Source of the DNA: Kingdonia uniflora | Lineage: Eukaryota; Streptophyta; Magnoliopsida; Ranunculales; Circaeasteraceae | NCBI GenBank assembly: GCA_014058105.1 | Contig: JACGCM010000393.1 | Location: 124,001 to 188,000 of the forward strand | Direction: 5' to 3' | Length of the DNA: 64,000 nt | In this document: piece after piece, positions 48,441-60,487 of the stretch | Layout: the number at the start of each line of letters is the position of its first letter | How positions within the stretch are numbered: position 1 is the first letter of the stretch | Position numbers and translations under genes: made by a program | The notes under the pieces: generated by a model | The model's input: only the letters and a program-made list of their open reading frames with translations | What the model was told of the DNA's origin: nothing | Databases searched by the model: none

Positions 48441-49273
48441 GAGGTAATAGACCCTCTCGGCTTACTTTGAAGTCATCGTTTCTCTTGTAATATATTTAGT
48501 CTTCATGTTTTTTTTTCCTATTAGTACAAGCTAAAAGTTCTCACTTATATATACTTAAAGTGGTTATCGCTCAAATGTGTATCTAAAGTCATGTGGTACA
48601 ATATATGATATATCAAACACATCGGTGCTTTCTCATGAACACTAACAAGATGCATATTACTTAAGGTTGCAAGTTTTTCCGAAATTCTAAAATTCCATCT
48701 GATTTTTTCCAATTTTGGATCACTTTATTGCATTTCCGATTTTTAATTTTTTTTCTCGAAAATAATCGAATTAGAATCGGATATAAGTATGTGATTCCAA
48801 TTTTCTGATTTTTCCAATTTGATTTTTCTGAAAAATGATCAAATCCGAATATTTATATTTGATTTCTTAAACTATTTTTTTTTTTTTTTTTTTTGTAGTT
48901 TTATGATTTGTTCTTAATGAACCCTGCTCTAAAGTCAAAGGCTATACATATCATACTCTAAGAAGTTTAACCTAAGTATGAGTAAGGGTTGAATGTTGAT
49001 TTGGAGACAAAAAAAATTGATTTTCCCTATATTTAAATTCCAAAAAATCATTATTTCAAATTTGTTTCCAATTTATTATTCGAATTTTTCGATTTATTCA
49101 GAATTTCGATTATTCCGAAAATTCCAGCCTTTTCAATTTCGGAATTATCTTCGGGTTTCCGAAAAAAAAAATCATATCAGAATTGAATTTTGATTTCCGA
49201 AAAAAAATTGATTTTTTTCTTCTTCCAAAATAGCCATTCTTCGATCAGATCTAAAAATATTCCTAATATTACC
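48441..49273. other. AT-rich low-complexity region
   Basis: Repeated TTTCCGATTTTT/AATTCCGAAA-like motifs and a T run at 48875-48895. No coding or RNA feature recognised. Confidence 0.5.
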
Positions 49274-50818
49274 TGTAGTGGCTTATTCTGCATTTCAGAC
49301 TCATGCTGCATCTTCGACCATCATACGACCAATCGACCTCATCAACATACACGTGGCACAGGGTATAACATATTATAGTTATAGAGTTCTGGTCATCACT
49401 TTCGACCTTTATATCAACAGTTCGAGTTAACAAACGCACAGTCATCAATGAAGCCATTACAAAACAACAAAGATCAGAACGTTACACAATCAAATATTAT
49501 CAAATACATATTGTAACGTCCATCATTAAGGATATTAATGGTTATCAAACGGTCATAATATAAGACCTTTAAATAAGACCAAAGAATTCCAGATGTAAGA
49601 CGGATAAATCCTGATTCTAACATTCTATGCTCAAATATTCAGAGCATCCTTTGTAATAGCTAACAATCTCAATAAGATCTCACTCTATTTCTAAAATCCT
49701 CAAGAGATGTCGTGATTTTTAACATATTCAAAGGTTTTCCACGCTAAACTTTTGAGTCAGTTATTATTTACTGTTCATTAGCGTTCTGAGTATCTTTGGT
49801 GTAAAGACTAAGTTCGGATCATAAAATTAGGCTATTACATTTGGCGCCGTCTGTAGAAACGAAGTTCTCAAACTCATTGTCTCAAAAAATAGCTAATTAT
49901 TTTTCTACGAGATGACACTTTTAGAACAGAGTACACCAATTTCTCTAGGAGAAGGAAACGCCGTACTAGCAAAATTACGGGCCAATTTGAACTCCGAAAC
50001 TGAAAGGCAAGCCGCTCTGGAACAATAACTAGCAGGTGTCCAAGACGTGTTGAAGGTTCTCCAAAGTCAACAGGTCGCAACCCATAAGAACAAAGGCGTG
50101 CTGCCAGCTACTTTGCAAGTTTCCATTCTCGACAGGATATGACCTCACGCGAATAATCTGGGAGGTGAAGTTTGATCTAATCATAAGCAACATGGGGGCG
50201 AGCCCACTCTGATACAGGAAGTCCATCAAGAAGTTGATGGCGGTCTCACTGGAGTCATACAAGAAGAGCCACCCCGAGGAAGAGTTTGGATTCTGGCTCT
50301 CGAACGAATCAGTGAAGGAAGTGGCGACCACATTCCTCGTGAAGGATGAGTCCCGCGACTAACTACCATAGCTTGTCAGTATGTAACTCAGGAACATGTT
50401 AAAAGTGCATTAAAGAATTGCTCGATGCTCAAGTTTAGACCACTAAAGGAATCTACAATAGGTTACAGAAGAGCCTGATCTCACAGGAGCTACTGGATGG
50501 TGAAGATCCTACTGGTTTCCACACTCCGAAAATCTAAAAATACAAAGGGACTGATCCAGTGGAGCATATTCAAGAATTCCAGGACGTTCTAGGCTTACAT
50601 TCTACATCCAACCACATTCTATACCGGCTCTTTCCTACCAGTTTACAAGGCGAACCTTTGCGATGGTTCCACACATTACCAGAAGGATCCATTACAACTT
50701 TCGAGCAATTGAGGGAACTCTTCGTCAAGAATTACTCGCACAACAGAGACAATGAGGAGAATATATATTCTCTATTCAGCCTTAAGCAGGTACCAGGAGA
50801 GAAGCTCGAGATAAAGGG
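49274..50818 (+). mobile_element. Truncated Ty3/gypsy element: left LTR plus partial gag
   Basis: Left LTR 49274-49839 (begins TGTAGTGGCTTATTCTG, ends GGCTATTACA), then the primer-binding site tttggcgccgtctgtag. Gag follows, broken by several stops (about 49911-50818): IKELLDAQV, then PVEHIQEFQDVLGL, YRLFPTSLQGEPLRWFHTLP and LRELFVKNYSHN. It matches the gag of the gypsy element at the right end of the window. It stops abruptly inside gag at ...GEKLE, where copia sequence in the opposite orientation begins. Confidence 0.85.
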
Positions 50819-53422
50819 GAATACTTACAGGTTTTGTATTCCCATCAATACCAAATCTCTAAAGTACCTTCCTCATGTACATTACCTAAGAAAGATGCAC
50901 CGTTCCGTTCTCTCTATCTCTATGAATCTCCATACCAAGAATCTTCTTCGCATCACCCAGATCCTTTATTTCAAATTCTTCACCCATTTGTTTCTTCAAC
51001 TTGTCAATCTCGTTTTTATGCTTACACGCAATAAACATATCATCTACATACAAAAGCAAGTAAATAAATGACCTGCCACGCAACTTACGTAAGTAGACAT
51101 AGTGGTCATAATGACTCTGTTTGTACTTCTGCCTAATCATAAATTGATCAAACTGTTTGTACCATTATCTTGGAGATTGTTTTAAACCTTACAATGATCC
51201 CTTCAGTTTACATAAATAATCTTCCTTTCCAATAACTTGAAACCCACTCGGCTGAGTCATATAGATCTCTTCCTTCAAATTCTCATGTAAGAACGTCGTC
51301 TTAATATCGAGTTGTTGAAACTTCAAATGAAATTGTACTACCAAGGCCAAAAGGATATGAATAGAAGAGTGTTTTACCACTGGAGAAAAAACTTTATTAT
51401 AATCATTCCCCTCCCGTTCAGCATAGCCTTTGGCTACGAGTCTTGCCTTGACGCATATATTATCATCTTGAGATCCTTATTTCTTTGTGTAGACCCACTT
51501 ACAACCAATCACCTTCTTTCTCTTAGGCAACTTTGAAAGTTCCAAAGTTTCGTTCTTAAGAAGAGAATGCATCTCTTCCTTCATCGCTCCCTCCCATTGG
51601 TTAGCTTCAAAACTGTAAAAAACTTATTTATAAGTGGAAGGAACATCTTCTTCAATAATTGATAGTGCGTAGACTACCATGGCCTTTGCCTTTGGAAGTA
51701 CCATGTTCTATGTAAGCCATCCTGGCTTACTTGTATTCCTTTTTGGTTTACTAGTTGCAATTGACTCCACCACCGGAGTCTCCTCATATGTACTACCAAA
51801 TGCTCAACTTTCGTTTGTATCTTCATCATCTGGAATATGAACTAATGGCATATCAACCGTTGTCACACCGGTAGATGACACCCCCTTTGGTACAAAACTA
51901 TCTGGATCATGTGAAGATGCATCGATCTTCACCTGCTGTAAAATCTCGTTTATCCTCTTCTCTTCATGCTCAGAGACATGTGACTTCATCATAAAAGTCT
52001 CATCAAAAGTGGCATTCATGCTAAGAATAATCTTCCGGTCTTTTGTATCCCATAACTTGTAACATTTTACCCATTTCTTCTTACCAAAAAAATGGTTTTC
52101 CTTGCTTGAGGATCCAACTTATTATCCTTGATATGATAGTATATCGGACACCTAAAAATATGAATAATACCATAATCTGTAGCAGGTTCTCCCGACCAAG
52201 CTTCTATTGGTATTTCACCATCAATTGCAGTTGAAAGAAACTTATTAATGAGGTAGCATGCATATGTCAAAGCCTCAGCCCAAAACATTTTGTCCAACCC
52301 AGAATTAGACAATACATTGTACCTTCTCTAGCAAAGTACGATTCATGCACTATGCTACCCCATTTTGTTATGGTGTCTCCATAACTGTGAAATGTCAAAC
52401 AATTTCCTCATCCTGACATACTTGTAAGAACGGATCACTTATATACTCCCCACCATTATTCGAACGGAGTAATTTGATCTTTCTGACAGTTTGAGCTTTT
52501 ATCAACTTCTTCTACCTCATGAATATTTCTAGGACTTCATCCTTCCTCCTCATGGTATATACCTACACACGCCTAGAAAAATCATCAACAAACGACACAA
52601 AATAATGTTTACTTCCAAGTGATGCATTCCTGGAGGATCCCCATACATTTGAATGAACATATTTAATGATTCTACGAGTACGATGGATAGCCATGCCAAA
52701 CTTTACCATTGTCTGTTTGCCCAGAACACAATGCTCACAAAAATCTAACTTGTATGACTTAACACCTTTTAATAGCCTTTGATTTGCAAGAACTCTCAAA
52801 GACTTCTCACCCTTATGCGCCAAACACATGTCATAGTCTAGTGGTATCTCTGGAAGTAGTCTTCATACTTCCCATAATAGCAACATACCCAAAAATAACC
52901 GTACAATCTAAATAGTACAAGTTGTTGCTTCTTCTTTGACTCTTCAAAACCACCATTGGTCCCCTAAGAACCTTTTTAACCCCATTTTCAGACAACCCTA
53001 TAGCCTTTCGCTTTAAGTAAACCAGTTGAGATAATATTCTTCTTCATAGTCGGAATATACTGAAACCCCTCAATTTCTTTAACCAAACCATTTTGCAACT
53101 TAAGACGAATAATACCTATCCCTATTATGCGACAAGAATCATCATTTCCTATTAACACAGCTCCACCTTCTAGCATTTTGAAACTATAAAAACAACCCTT
53201 TTCAGGACAAATATGATAAGTAGGACCCGAATCCATAATCCATTCTTTGGAATCAACAATACATACACTTAATAATATAGTTAAAGAAAAGTCATAATCA
53301 TTACCTTCATTTACCCTACGTTCTTGAGCAATATTTACTAAAGAGCCAGTTTTCCCATATTTCTTCTTTAGAAGCGCATGACACTCATTCTTCCAATGTC
53401 CCGTCTCATGACAGAACACATA

Positions 53423-54193
53423 TTAGTCTTTACCCAAATTATTGTGATTAACATCGCGACCTCTCAACTTCAATCGAGAGTTGTTAGCACTAGGCTTCTT
53501 ATCCGTAGACCTCCCTCTTGCCATCAACACCTCCAATGTTGACTTGTCAGACTCCCGTTTATCAAACTTTCTGTACTCATGATTCACCATTGCCGACGTC
53601 ACATTCAAATATTTTAAAGAACTCTTCCCATGGGTAATCGTTATTACGAAGTGTTCGTACTCTTCGAAAAATGAGTTCAAGAATAATAGAGCTTTGTCCT
53701 CATCACCAACAACCTCTTCTAGATTCACCAAGTTGGGAAGTAACTTGGTGAAATTGTTCAAATACTCCGACATAAAAATCCCTTGTCTCATAGTAAAGCG
53801 ATAAAGTTTTCTCTTCAAATTGAGTCGATTTTGAATGCTCTTCACCAAATACTTCTCCTCAATAATCCTCAAAATCTCTTTCGTCGAGGTTTCATTCATC
53901 ACAATGTACTTTATGGCTTGAGCTAGGTATGGTCGAATTTGATCACATGCCCGTTTATTCATCTTCTTCCAAACATTATCCTCTACCTCCTCGGGTTTGT
54001 CTTTCAACATATCGTCCAAATCTTGTTGACTAAGCGCATCAATAACTTCGCATCGCCACATGCCAAATTTATTTGTGTCATTAGATTTCTTAACTTCAAT
54101 TTTGGCATTATTAAACATAATCGTTGTGTTATTCCGTTTATGCGCCGTTGAGGAACTTGGTTCATCTTCTACCATTGTTCCCCCAATTTTCAT
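53423..54193 (-). pseudogene. Gag of the truncated copia element
   Basis: A 256-residue open frame, the best-preserved part of the element. It has the plant copia gag pattern: WRCEVIDALSQQDLDDML near the start, then NRLNLKRKLYRFTMRQG and YLNNFTKLLPNLVNLEEVVG, then a basic tail before the knuckle in the next frame. The element lacks its 3' half, so any product would have no enzymatic partner in cis. Confidence 0.85.
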
Positions 54194-54287
54194 ATGCTAA
54201 TTAAATCAAAAACAAAATGAAATCGAGATAAAATGTTACCTAAAATTTTGAGAACCACCGAGGATACAACCTCGCTTTGATACCAAT

Positions 54288-54851
54288 TGTTGAGGTATAC
54301 CACGGAAACCAAACACCGATTCGATCCGATTAGCGATGAACAAACTGAATGAATAAACACAATCAAACGAGAACACACATTTACCGTGGTTTGGCAAATT
54401 GCCTACTTCAACATAAAATAGAGAGATAGTATTTTATTCAATAATCCGATGTTACAATCACTCACAAACCAATTTGAGGTCTCTCAAGGGTTTTCTCTCA
54501 AAGATTCCTTACCAAAAGATCTAACCAATGGTGGCTACCAAATACCCTAAGTCTCTTTTATATACTTAGGAGACTTATTACATCAACACGGATCACGAGG
54601 CAAAACCAATGGTCTACACGACCTCTCAAAACCAACCTCCATATCATCGTTCGAACGACTATGAGCCTCCAACAAAAGATTATAACTGGGTCAATTTTTA
54701 GGTAAAAAACTGATTGTCGTTTGAACGGAACGACTATGCACCACCCCACAAGAGCATGATATCATTTGCAGTTAAAACTTGTGATTACTACTACTACTAC
54801 TAAACCATTATGCTTTAATCTCTTTGAACTATGAGAAAAATTACTACAACA
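54288..54851 (-). repeat. 5' LTR of the copia element
   Basis: 564 bp bounded by TGTTG on the plus strand at 54288 and CAACA at 54847-54851, which read as TGTTG...CAACA on the element's own strand. The primer-binding site follows directly. The matching 3' LTR is absent. Confidence 0.75.
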
Positions 54852-55017
54852 GATTTGTTTAGAGGTGAACTTACATGCGATTATCCTGTTGTAGTAGTAC
54901 ATGTAATAACCTATTTTAGTAGAGACCGAAAACAGTGCTTTACACCATAGAATTTTGAATGATATGAGAGTGAAAGTAATAGCAAGCACAAAGATTTAGC
55001 GTGGAAAACCCTTGAAT

Positions 55018-55560
55018 AGGTCTCAGTCACAGGTCAAATTAAGCGTATCAATAAGCAACCGTACTGAGACATCTTTGAATATTGAATAGTTGTATGGCAC
55101 ATCTCTGCCAGATCAAATTGATTGACTCAATAAGCGACCCTCGGAGAGCGAATTTATTTGAATAACTATGATGTAGGTCTCAGTCACAGGTCGAATTGAG
55201 CGTATCAATAAGCGACCGTACTGAGACATCTTTGAATATTGAATAGTTGTATGGCGCATCTCTGCCAGATCGAATTGATTGACTCAATAAGCGACCCTCA
55301 GAGAGCAAATTTATTTGAATGGCTATGATGTAGGTCTCAGTCACAGGTCAAATTGAGCGTATCAATAAGCGACCGTACTGAGACATCTTTGAATATTAAA
55401 TAGCCGTATGGCGCATCTCTATCATATCGAATTGATTGGCTCAATAAACGACCCTCGGAGAGCGAATTTATTTGAACATCAATGATGTAGGTCTCAGTCA
55501 CAGGTCGAATTGAGCGTATCAATAAGCGACCGTAATGAGATATATTGAATGTTGGATGTT
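55018..55560. repeat. 157-bp tandem repeat array
   Basis: Copies start at 55018, 55175, 55332 and 55489 with aggtctcagtcacaggtc, exactly 157 bp apart; the last is truncated. Each unit contains two CAATAAGCGACC-like motifs. A diverged single copy appears near 58690-58770. Confidence 0.95.
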
Positions 55561-55699
55561 GAATGTAGGTTGGACTGGTTAAACTAATAACCAACTTGTA
55601 GAATGTGTTCTGCTTGGTCGAATTGGACGATCCAATAGTCGACCTGCAAGGAATTGGTCGAGCTCGCCTCGAGTATGAGTTAAGTTGTTTGATCTCAAG

Positions 55700-56165
55700 T
55701 CTTGAAGTTGAGTTTGAATATTTGCATCTGAAGCTGAGGTAGGGTTCGTCCCGAGTATAAGCTTGAATAAGTTGTAATCGTCTCGAGTACCTGGACCTCG
55801 AGCGCCTTAATAATGTTTGTTGAAAAGATCAGCACCCCCCCCGAGTATAGCTTGAATAAGTTGTAATCGCCTCGAGTACCTCAACCTCGAGCGCCTTCAT
55901 AATGTTGTTGGAAAGATCGGGCTCGCCCCGAGTATAATTTACGTCGATTGACATTAAGTATGTTGTATATAAAGCTGAGGACGAGAGTTATGTCTGAATC
56001 TGAAGTCGGGCTCGCCCCGAGTATGATTTACGTCGATTGATATTCAATCTGTTGTGTCTAAAGCTGAGGACGAGCGTTGTGTTTGAATCTGAAGTCGGGC
56101 TCGCCCCGAGTATGGCTTGAATAAGTTGCAATTGCCTCGAGTACCTCGACCTCGAGCGCTTTCAT
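55700..56165. repeat. Repeated GGGCTCGCCCCGAGTAT / GCCTCGAGTACCTC segments
   Basis: Degenerate repeats of about 90-110 bp in the internal region of the non-autonomous units. Related copies recur at about 59560-59720, just before the right-hand gypsy LTR. Confidence 0.8.
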
Positions 56166-56694
56166 AATTTGGTTTGAATTTTTTGTTTGGCTTGATATTC
56201 ATATTAGTCTCTGTTGATTCTGTTACTGTTAGAATTGGCATATTAGTTGTAGTAGTAGCTGTTGGTCTTTGGCATATGCTTGTCATTAGCATGGGACACC
56301 AAAATAGCGTTATAATGGCTCATTGGCATTGTGAAATTCTGTTGAGTAATATTGTAAAGAGATTGAGATACACGACTCTCAGTTGTTGATGGGTTTTTAT
56401 CGTCAATTCTTCAAGGCGGTAGAGTGATCATGGATACCCAGCAGCAGTAAAAGGCCGTATCTTCTGGGCTAGCAACTGCGGCTTCTGCGGTCATTAAGGC
56501 TACTGTAATAATAGCAGAATCATTGGAAATGTAACTGATCGGGTGCGTGAGTAAAGAAACAAACGCGACGACGATAGCTAGTTCCCTTTTTACAAGGCTG
56601 AGCACGATATCGAGCACGGTGTAACCAACGCTTATGATATTAAATTCCATTGCAATTTCATTGGGGCTTCGCTCACTGTAGAAATAATTTGATC

Positions 56695-56880
56695 TATCTT
56701 CACAAACTGTGGATGTAAAAATAATTCGGCTTAACTTCACGAACTGCTGCTGTAAAGACAATTTGACTTAGCTTCACGAACTGTTGCTGTAGAGATAGTT
56801 GGACTTATCTTCGCGAACTGCTGTTGTAAAGATAGTTCGACTTAGCTTTACGAACTGCTGCGGTAGAGATAATTCGACCC
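56695..56880. repeat. About 46-bp tandem repeat
   Basis: About four copies of a unit with CTTCACGAACTGCTGCTGTA followed by AAGATAATTCGACTTAG-like text. The TTCGACTTAGCTTxxCGAAC core recurs singly near 57135. Confidence 0.85.
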
Positions 56881-57723
56881 ATTTGTTCATAGCAAAGCTC
56901 AAAAAAACAAAGTTGAGCTCGAGAAAAGTTTAGCTCAAATTATGAAACGAACTACTTCATACTTCGCTTTCGAAGAGATTCCAGACCTCCCAAGCTTCAG
57001 AATCGTCCTGATTGTAGATACACAGATAAAGCTGGGATATTCACAGAGTGAGCAAAGGTACACACCCGAGCAGATTGTAGATCTAGCTTAGAACAGATCA
57101 AATATTGGGTTGCGGTTGTTTTGTTTCTCTGATCATTCGACTTAGCTTTTCGAACTAAAAAAATCATCGCACCCTCGCGAAATGTCAGTGGTGAATCAAC
57201 TTGAACTGTAAGTCATATTGGGGTTTCACGAACTCTTGCAATCTGTAAATTGCATTTGTGTTCTTCGAACTGTTGATGATGAACTAATTTGAACTGTAAA
57301 AATCAATTCGATGATGTACGTAAATATCAAGTCATTGATGCTGAGCGTTATTGGCCTCTCAACTGTATATATGAGATATCTTGGTTTGATTCCCAAATCA
57401 CCGTGGAGATGTGGAGGCCGACGGGGACTGCTTGTTCACAGCAATAACAGAATCCTTGTGTATCTTCAATAACACCCCATGCATTAGGTTGTAGAATTTG
57501 AAAAACTTGAATCTGGTTTGAAGCCACTGTTAGGGCTCGAAAAGGGTTTGTTGACAAAGAGAATGACAAGGAGAGAGAGGAGGTGGAGTGGATCTATGGC
57601 TCTCGCGAATCACCTTATAAAATATGAATATTGGAAAAGACAAAAACATAAACTTTAACTCGGCGTCTTGGTTTAGTTTTCGAGCACCGGCTAATCGTTC
57701 GTGTTCCCACAGACGACGCCAAA

Positions 57724-58230
57724 TGTAATAGCCTATTTTAGTAGAGATCGAAAATAGTGCTTTACACCATAGAATTTTGAATGATATGAGAGCGAAAGTA
57801 ATATAGCAAATACAATGATTTAGTGTGGAAAACCCTTGAATGAGTAAAAAACCACGACCTCTCCTGAGGATTTGAGAAAGAGTTGTTTATAGATTGTTAA
57901 CTATTACATGGGAGAGAGATATTAGAAAGGGTCTCTCAGGAGCTATGTCCCTAAGGTGTGTCAGTGAAGCTCCATCCTCCTAAAATGTAGCTCTCTGTGC
58001 CTATTTATAGGACTTATAACATGACCGTTATTTGCTTTAATGAGGAACGTTACAATATCAAGTTTTGACGAGTCTTCATAATGGTTGAATAACGGCTTGA
58101 GTAACTCTTCTTCTTTGTAACCGCTCCATAATGTGTCATAAATGCGCCACGTGTTTGTTGACGAGGTCGAGTAAATGCGTGATGGTCGTATACTGAGGTC
58201 TGAGCTTGAGATTCGGAACTAGCCCTTACA
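57724..58230 (-). repeat. Full LTR (middle) of the non-autonomous array
   Basis: 507 bp, with a primer-binding-site complement immediately to the left and internal-type sequence to the right. Confidence 0.8.
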
Positions 58231-58784
58231 TCCAATCGCGCTGTAGCAATTTGAAATTACTATTGGTATTCGAAGTACTGTAGTTGTATCAGTTCGACGT
58301 TACTGTAGCAGTTACTGTAGATGTAGCAGTTTGAAGTTACTGTAGCAGGTCGAGTATTGGAAATAAGTCCTCACAATCGCCCCGTCTTAGCCAATATAGC
58401 ACGAGAAGCATCATGGGCGAATGGTATTGGTTAAGACATATCTTTGATCTTTGAATATGTAGACCGTATGGTTGGATTGGTTGAACCAATAACCAACTGT
58501 TCGAATGTAGTAGAATGTATGATAATGTAGTAGAATGTATGATAGTATGCATGATTTAGAATATATGATAGTATGCATGATTAGAATGTATGATAGTATG
58601 CATGATGATAGTATGCCTCGAGCATAGGTTGAATTGAACGAATCAAATAACCAACCGTGAGGAGATTTGTAATGAGAAATCTTGATCTTGATCTTGAAAT
58701 AGCTGTATGACAAGTCTCGGCCAGGCTGAATTGGCAAAACAATAAACGACCCTCGGGAGAGCGTGTATACTGGACGGTGCCAAA

Positions 58785-59288
58785 TGTAATAGCCTATTTT
58801 CATAGAGACCAAAAACAGTGTTTTACACCTTTGAAATATAGAAAAGTGGTTGAGAACTAAAAGCAATTGACACGTGATTTAGCGTGGAAAACCCTTGAAT
58901 GGGTTAAAAAACCACGACCTCTCCTGAGGATTTGAGAAAGAGTTGTTTATAGATTGCTAACTATTACATGGGAGAGAGATATTAGAAAGGGTCTCTCAAG
59001 AGCTATGTCCCGAAGGTGTGTCAGTGAAGCTCCCTATTAAACTGTAGCTCTCTGTGCCTATTTATAGGTCTTATAACATGACCGTTATTTGCTTTAATGA
59101 GGAACGTTACAATATCAAGTTTTGATGAGTCTTCATAATGGTCGAATAACGGTCTGAGTAACTCTTATTTTTTGTAACCACTCCATAATGTATCATAAAT
59201 GCGCCACGTGTTTGTTTGACGAGGTCGAGTAAATGTGTGATGGCCGTATACTGAGGTCTGAGCTTGAGATTCGGAACTAGCCCTAACA
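58785..59288 (-). repeat. Full LTR (right) of the non-autonomous array
   Basis: 504 bp, closely similar to the middle LTR over its whole length; the first 60 bp on the left differ most. Confidence 0.8.
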
Positions 59289-59741
59289 TCCAATCGAGCT
59301 GTAGCAGTTCGAAATTACTGTTGGTACTCGAAGTACTGTAGTTTGTATAAGTTCGAAGTACTGTAGAAGGTCGAGTACTGTAGCAGTACTATTCAAAGTA
59401 CTGTAGCAGGTCGAGTTACTGTAGCTTTAATAATCGAATGTAGTTGAAATTGTAAGCTGAAGCTAAAAATATAAAATAAAAATACTTAGCTGGTAATTGA
59501 GTTGAAGCTGAAAGCGAGCTAAGAATCTGAAGCTGAATTGTGTCTGAAGTTGACATCGGGCTCGCCCCAAGTATAAGCATGAATAAGTTGTAATCGCTTT
59601 GAATACCTCGACCTTGAGTGCTTTAGTAATGTTGTTGGATGTTGTTTGAAAAGATGAGGTCGAGCTTTGTGTCTGAATCTGAAATCGAGCTTGCCCCGAG
59701 TATGAGTATGAGTATGAGTTACGTCGATTGTCATTCAGTCT

Positions 59742-60409
59742 TGTAATGGACTTATTTCTAAACCCCGTACTCAGTACGGTATCCGAACTAATATAGCTCG
59801 GATCAACAACAATCCAAGATCTAAGAACAGAAAGTCCTGATGAAAACGACCTCACCTACAGTTCAGAGACTTTGAAGCATTTTCTAAACTCACACTGCAG
59901 AAGATACTCCTCTATTCATCAAATAGCTCGCATACATGCGAACTCCACAAGAGATCGTATCTTCTCCAAACGGTCCGAAGTGCAATTAAGAAGGCCGTTA
60001 CAGATAAGCAAATATCAAATACCAAGACGTTACAGGAAATCTCATCAAGTTCAGACGACCATAACGCTCATCATAAAATGTACCCAACGGTCATATTATA
60101 AGACCTATAAATAGTTACCTGGAACTGAGACCCAGGGGGGATCGATTGCTAGTTCATACGTATGACATACTTAGAGAAGATTACACTTGCACTTTCTGTA
60201 ATCACCCCACTTTCTCTCTGTAATAACTAGTCAATCGTAATACAACACTTTTTTTTTTCAAAATCCTCACTAGAGGTCGTGGTTTTTAACATATTGAAAG
60301 GTTTCCCACGCTAGATACTATGTCATTTACTCTTGTACTTGCATATAATATTTGTTCCTAACACTGATGTAAGACGTGTTTTCAACCTTCTAGAAAACAG
60401 GTCATTACA
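59742..60409 (+). repeat. Left LTR of the right-hand gypsy element
   Basis: 668 bp, beginning TGTAATGGAC and ending GGTCATTACA (inverted TGTAATG/CATTACA). It is followed by tttggcacagtatgtgggaac, a changed version of the family primer-binding site. Confidence 0.85.
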
Positions 60410-60487
60410 TTTGGCACAGTATGTGGGAACCCACGATCATACTCCACGTTTCTCTTTTCCAGAAGCCGATTTCCAAAAAATTGACGA

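Larger units (their letters stand above)
50819..54851 (-). mobile_element. Truncated Ty1/copia element (5' LTR to reverse transcriptase)
   Basis: Minus-strand order: 5' LTR 54851-54288 (TGTTG...CAACA; TATA-like TATATAAAAG near 54565), primer-binding site TGGTATCAAAGCGAGG, then gag 54193-53423. The zinc knuckle reads CHETGHWKNECH with its first Cys apparently changed to Tyr. The protease carries MDSGPTYHICPE. The integrase has KLDFCEHCVLGKQ and YFVSFVDDFSRRV, and the reverse transcriptase YLLLYVDDMFIAC and KDLGDAKKILGMEI. It ends at TKPVSIPL, so the RNase H and the 3' LTR are missing. Many stops and frameshifts; a dead copy. Confidence 0.9.
54902..59741 (-). mobile_element. Array of non-autonomous gypsy-like LTR units (LTR-internal-LTR-internal-LTR-internal)
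   Basis: Three LTRs of one family in minus orientation: a truncated one (54902-55017) and two full ones (57724-58230 and 58785-59288). Each starts on the plus strand TGTAATA(G/A)CCTATTTT and the full ones end AGCCCT(T/A)ACA. Left of the second is the complement of the primer-binding site tttggcgtcgtctgtgggaac; a diverged version lies left of the third. The internal regions have no protease, RT or integrase and are packed with short tandem repeats. The same bases (tccaatcg...gctgtagca) follow the right side of both full LTRs, so the unit repeats head to tail. The LTR interior (gcgtggaaaaccc, ccacgacctctcctgagga) is the reverse complement of the gypsy LTRs at 49274 and 59742, so these belong to one superfamily. 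Confidence 0.75.
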
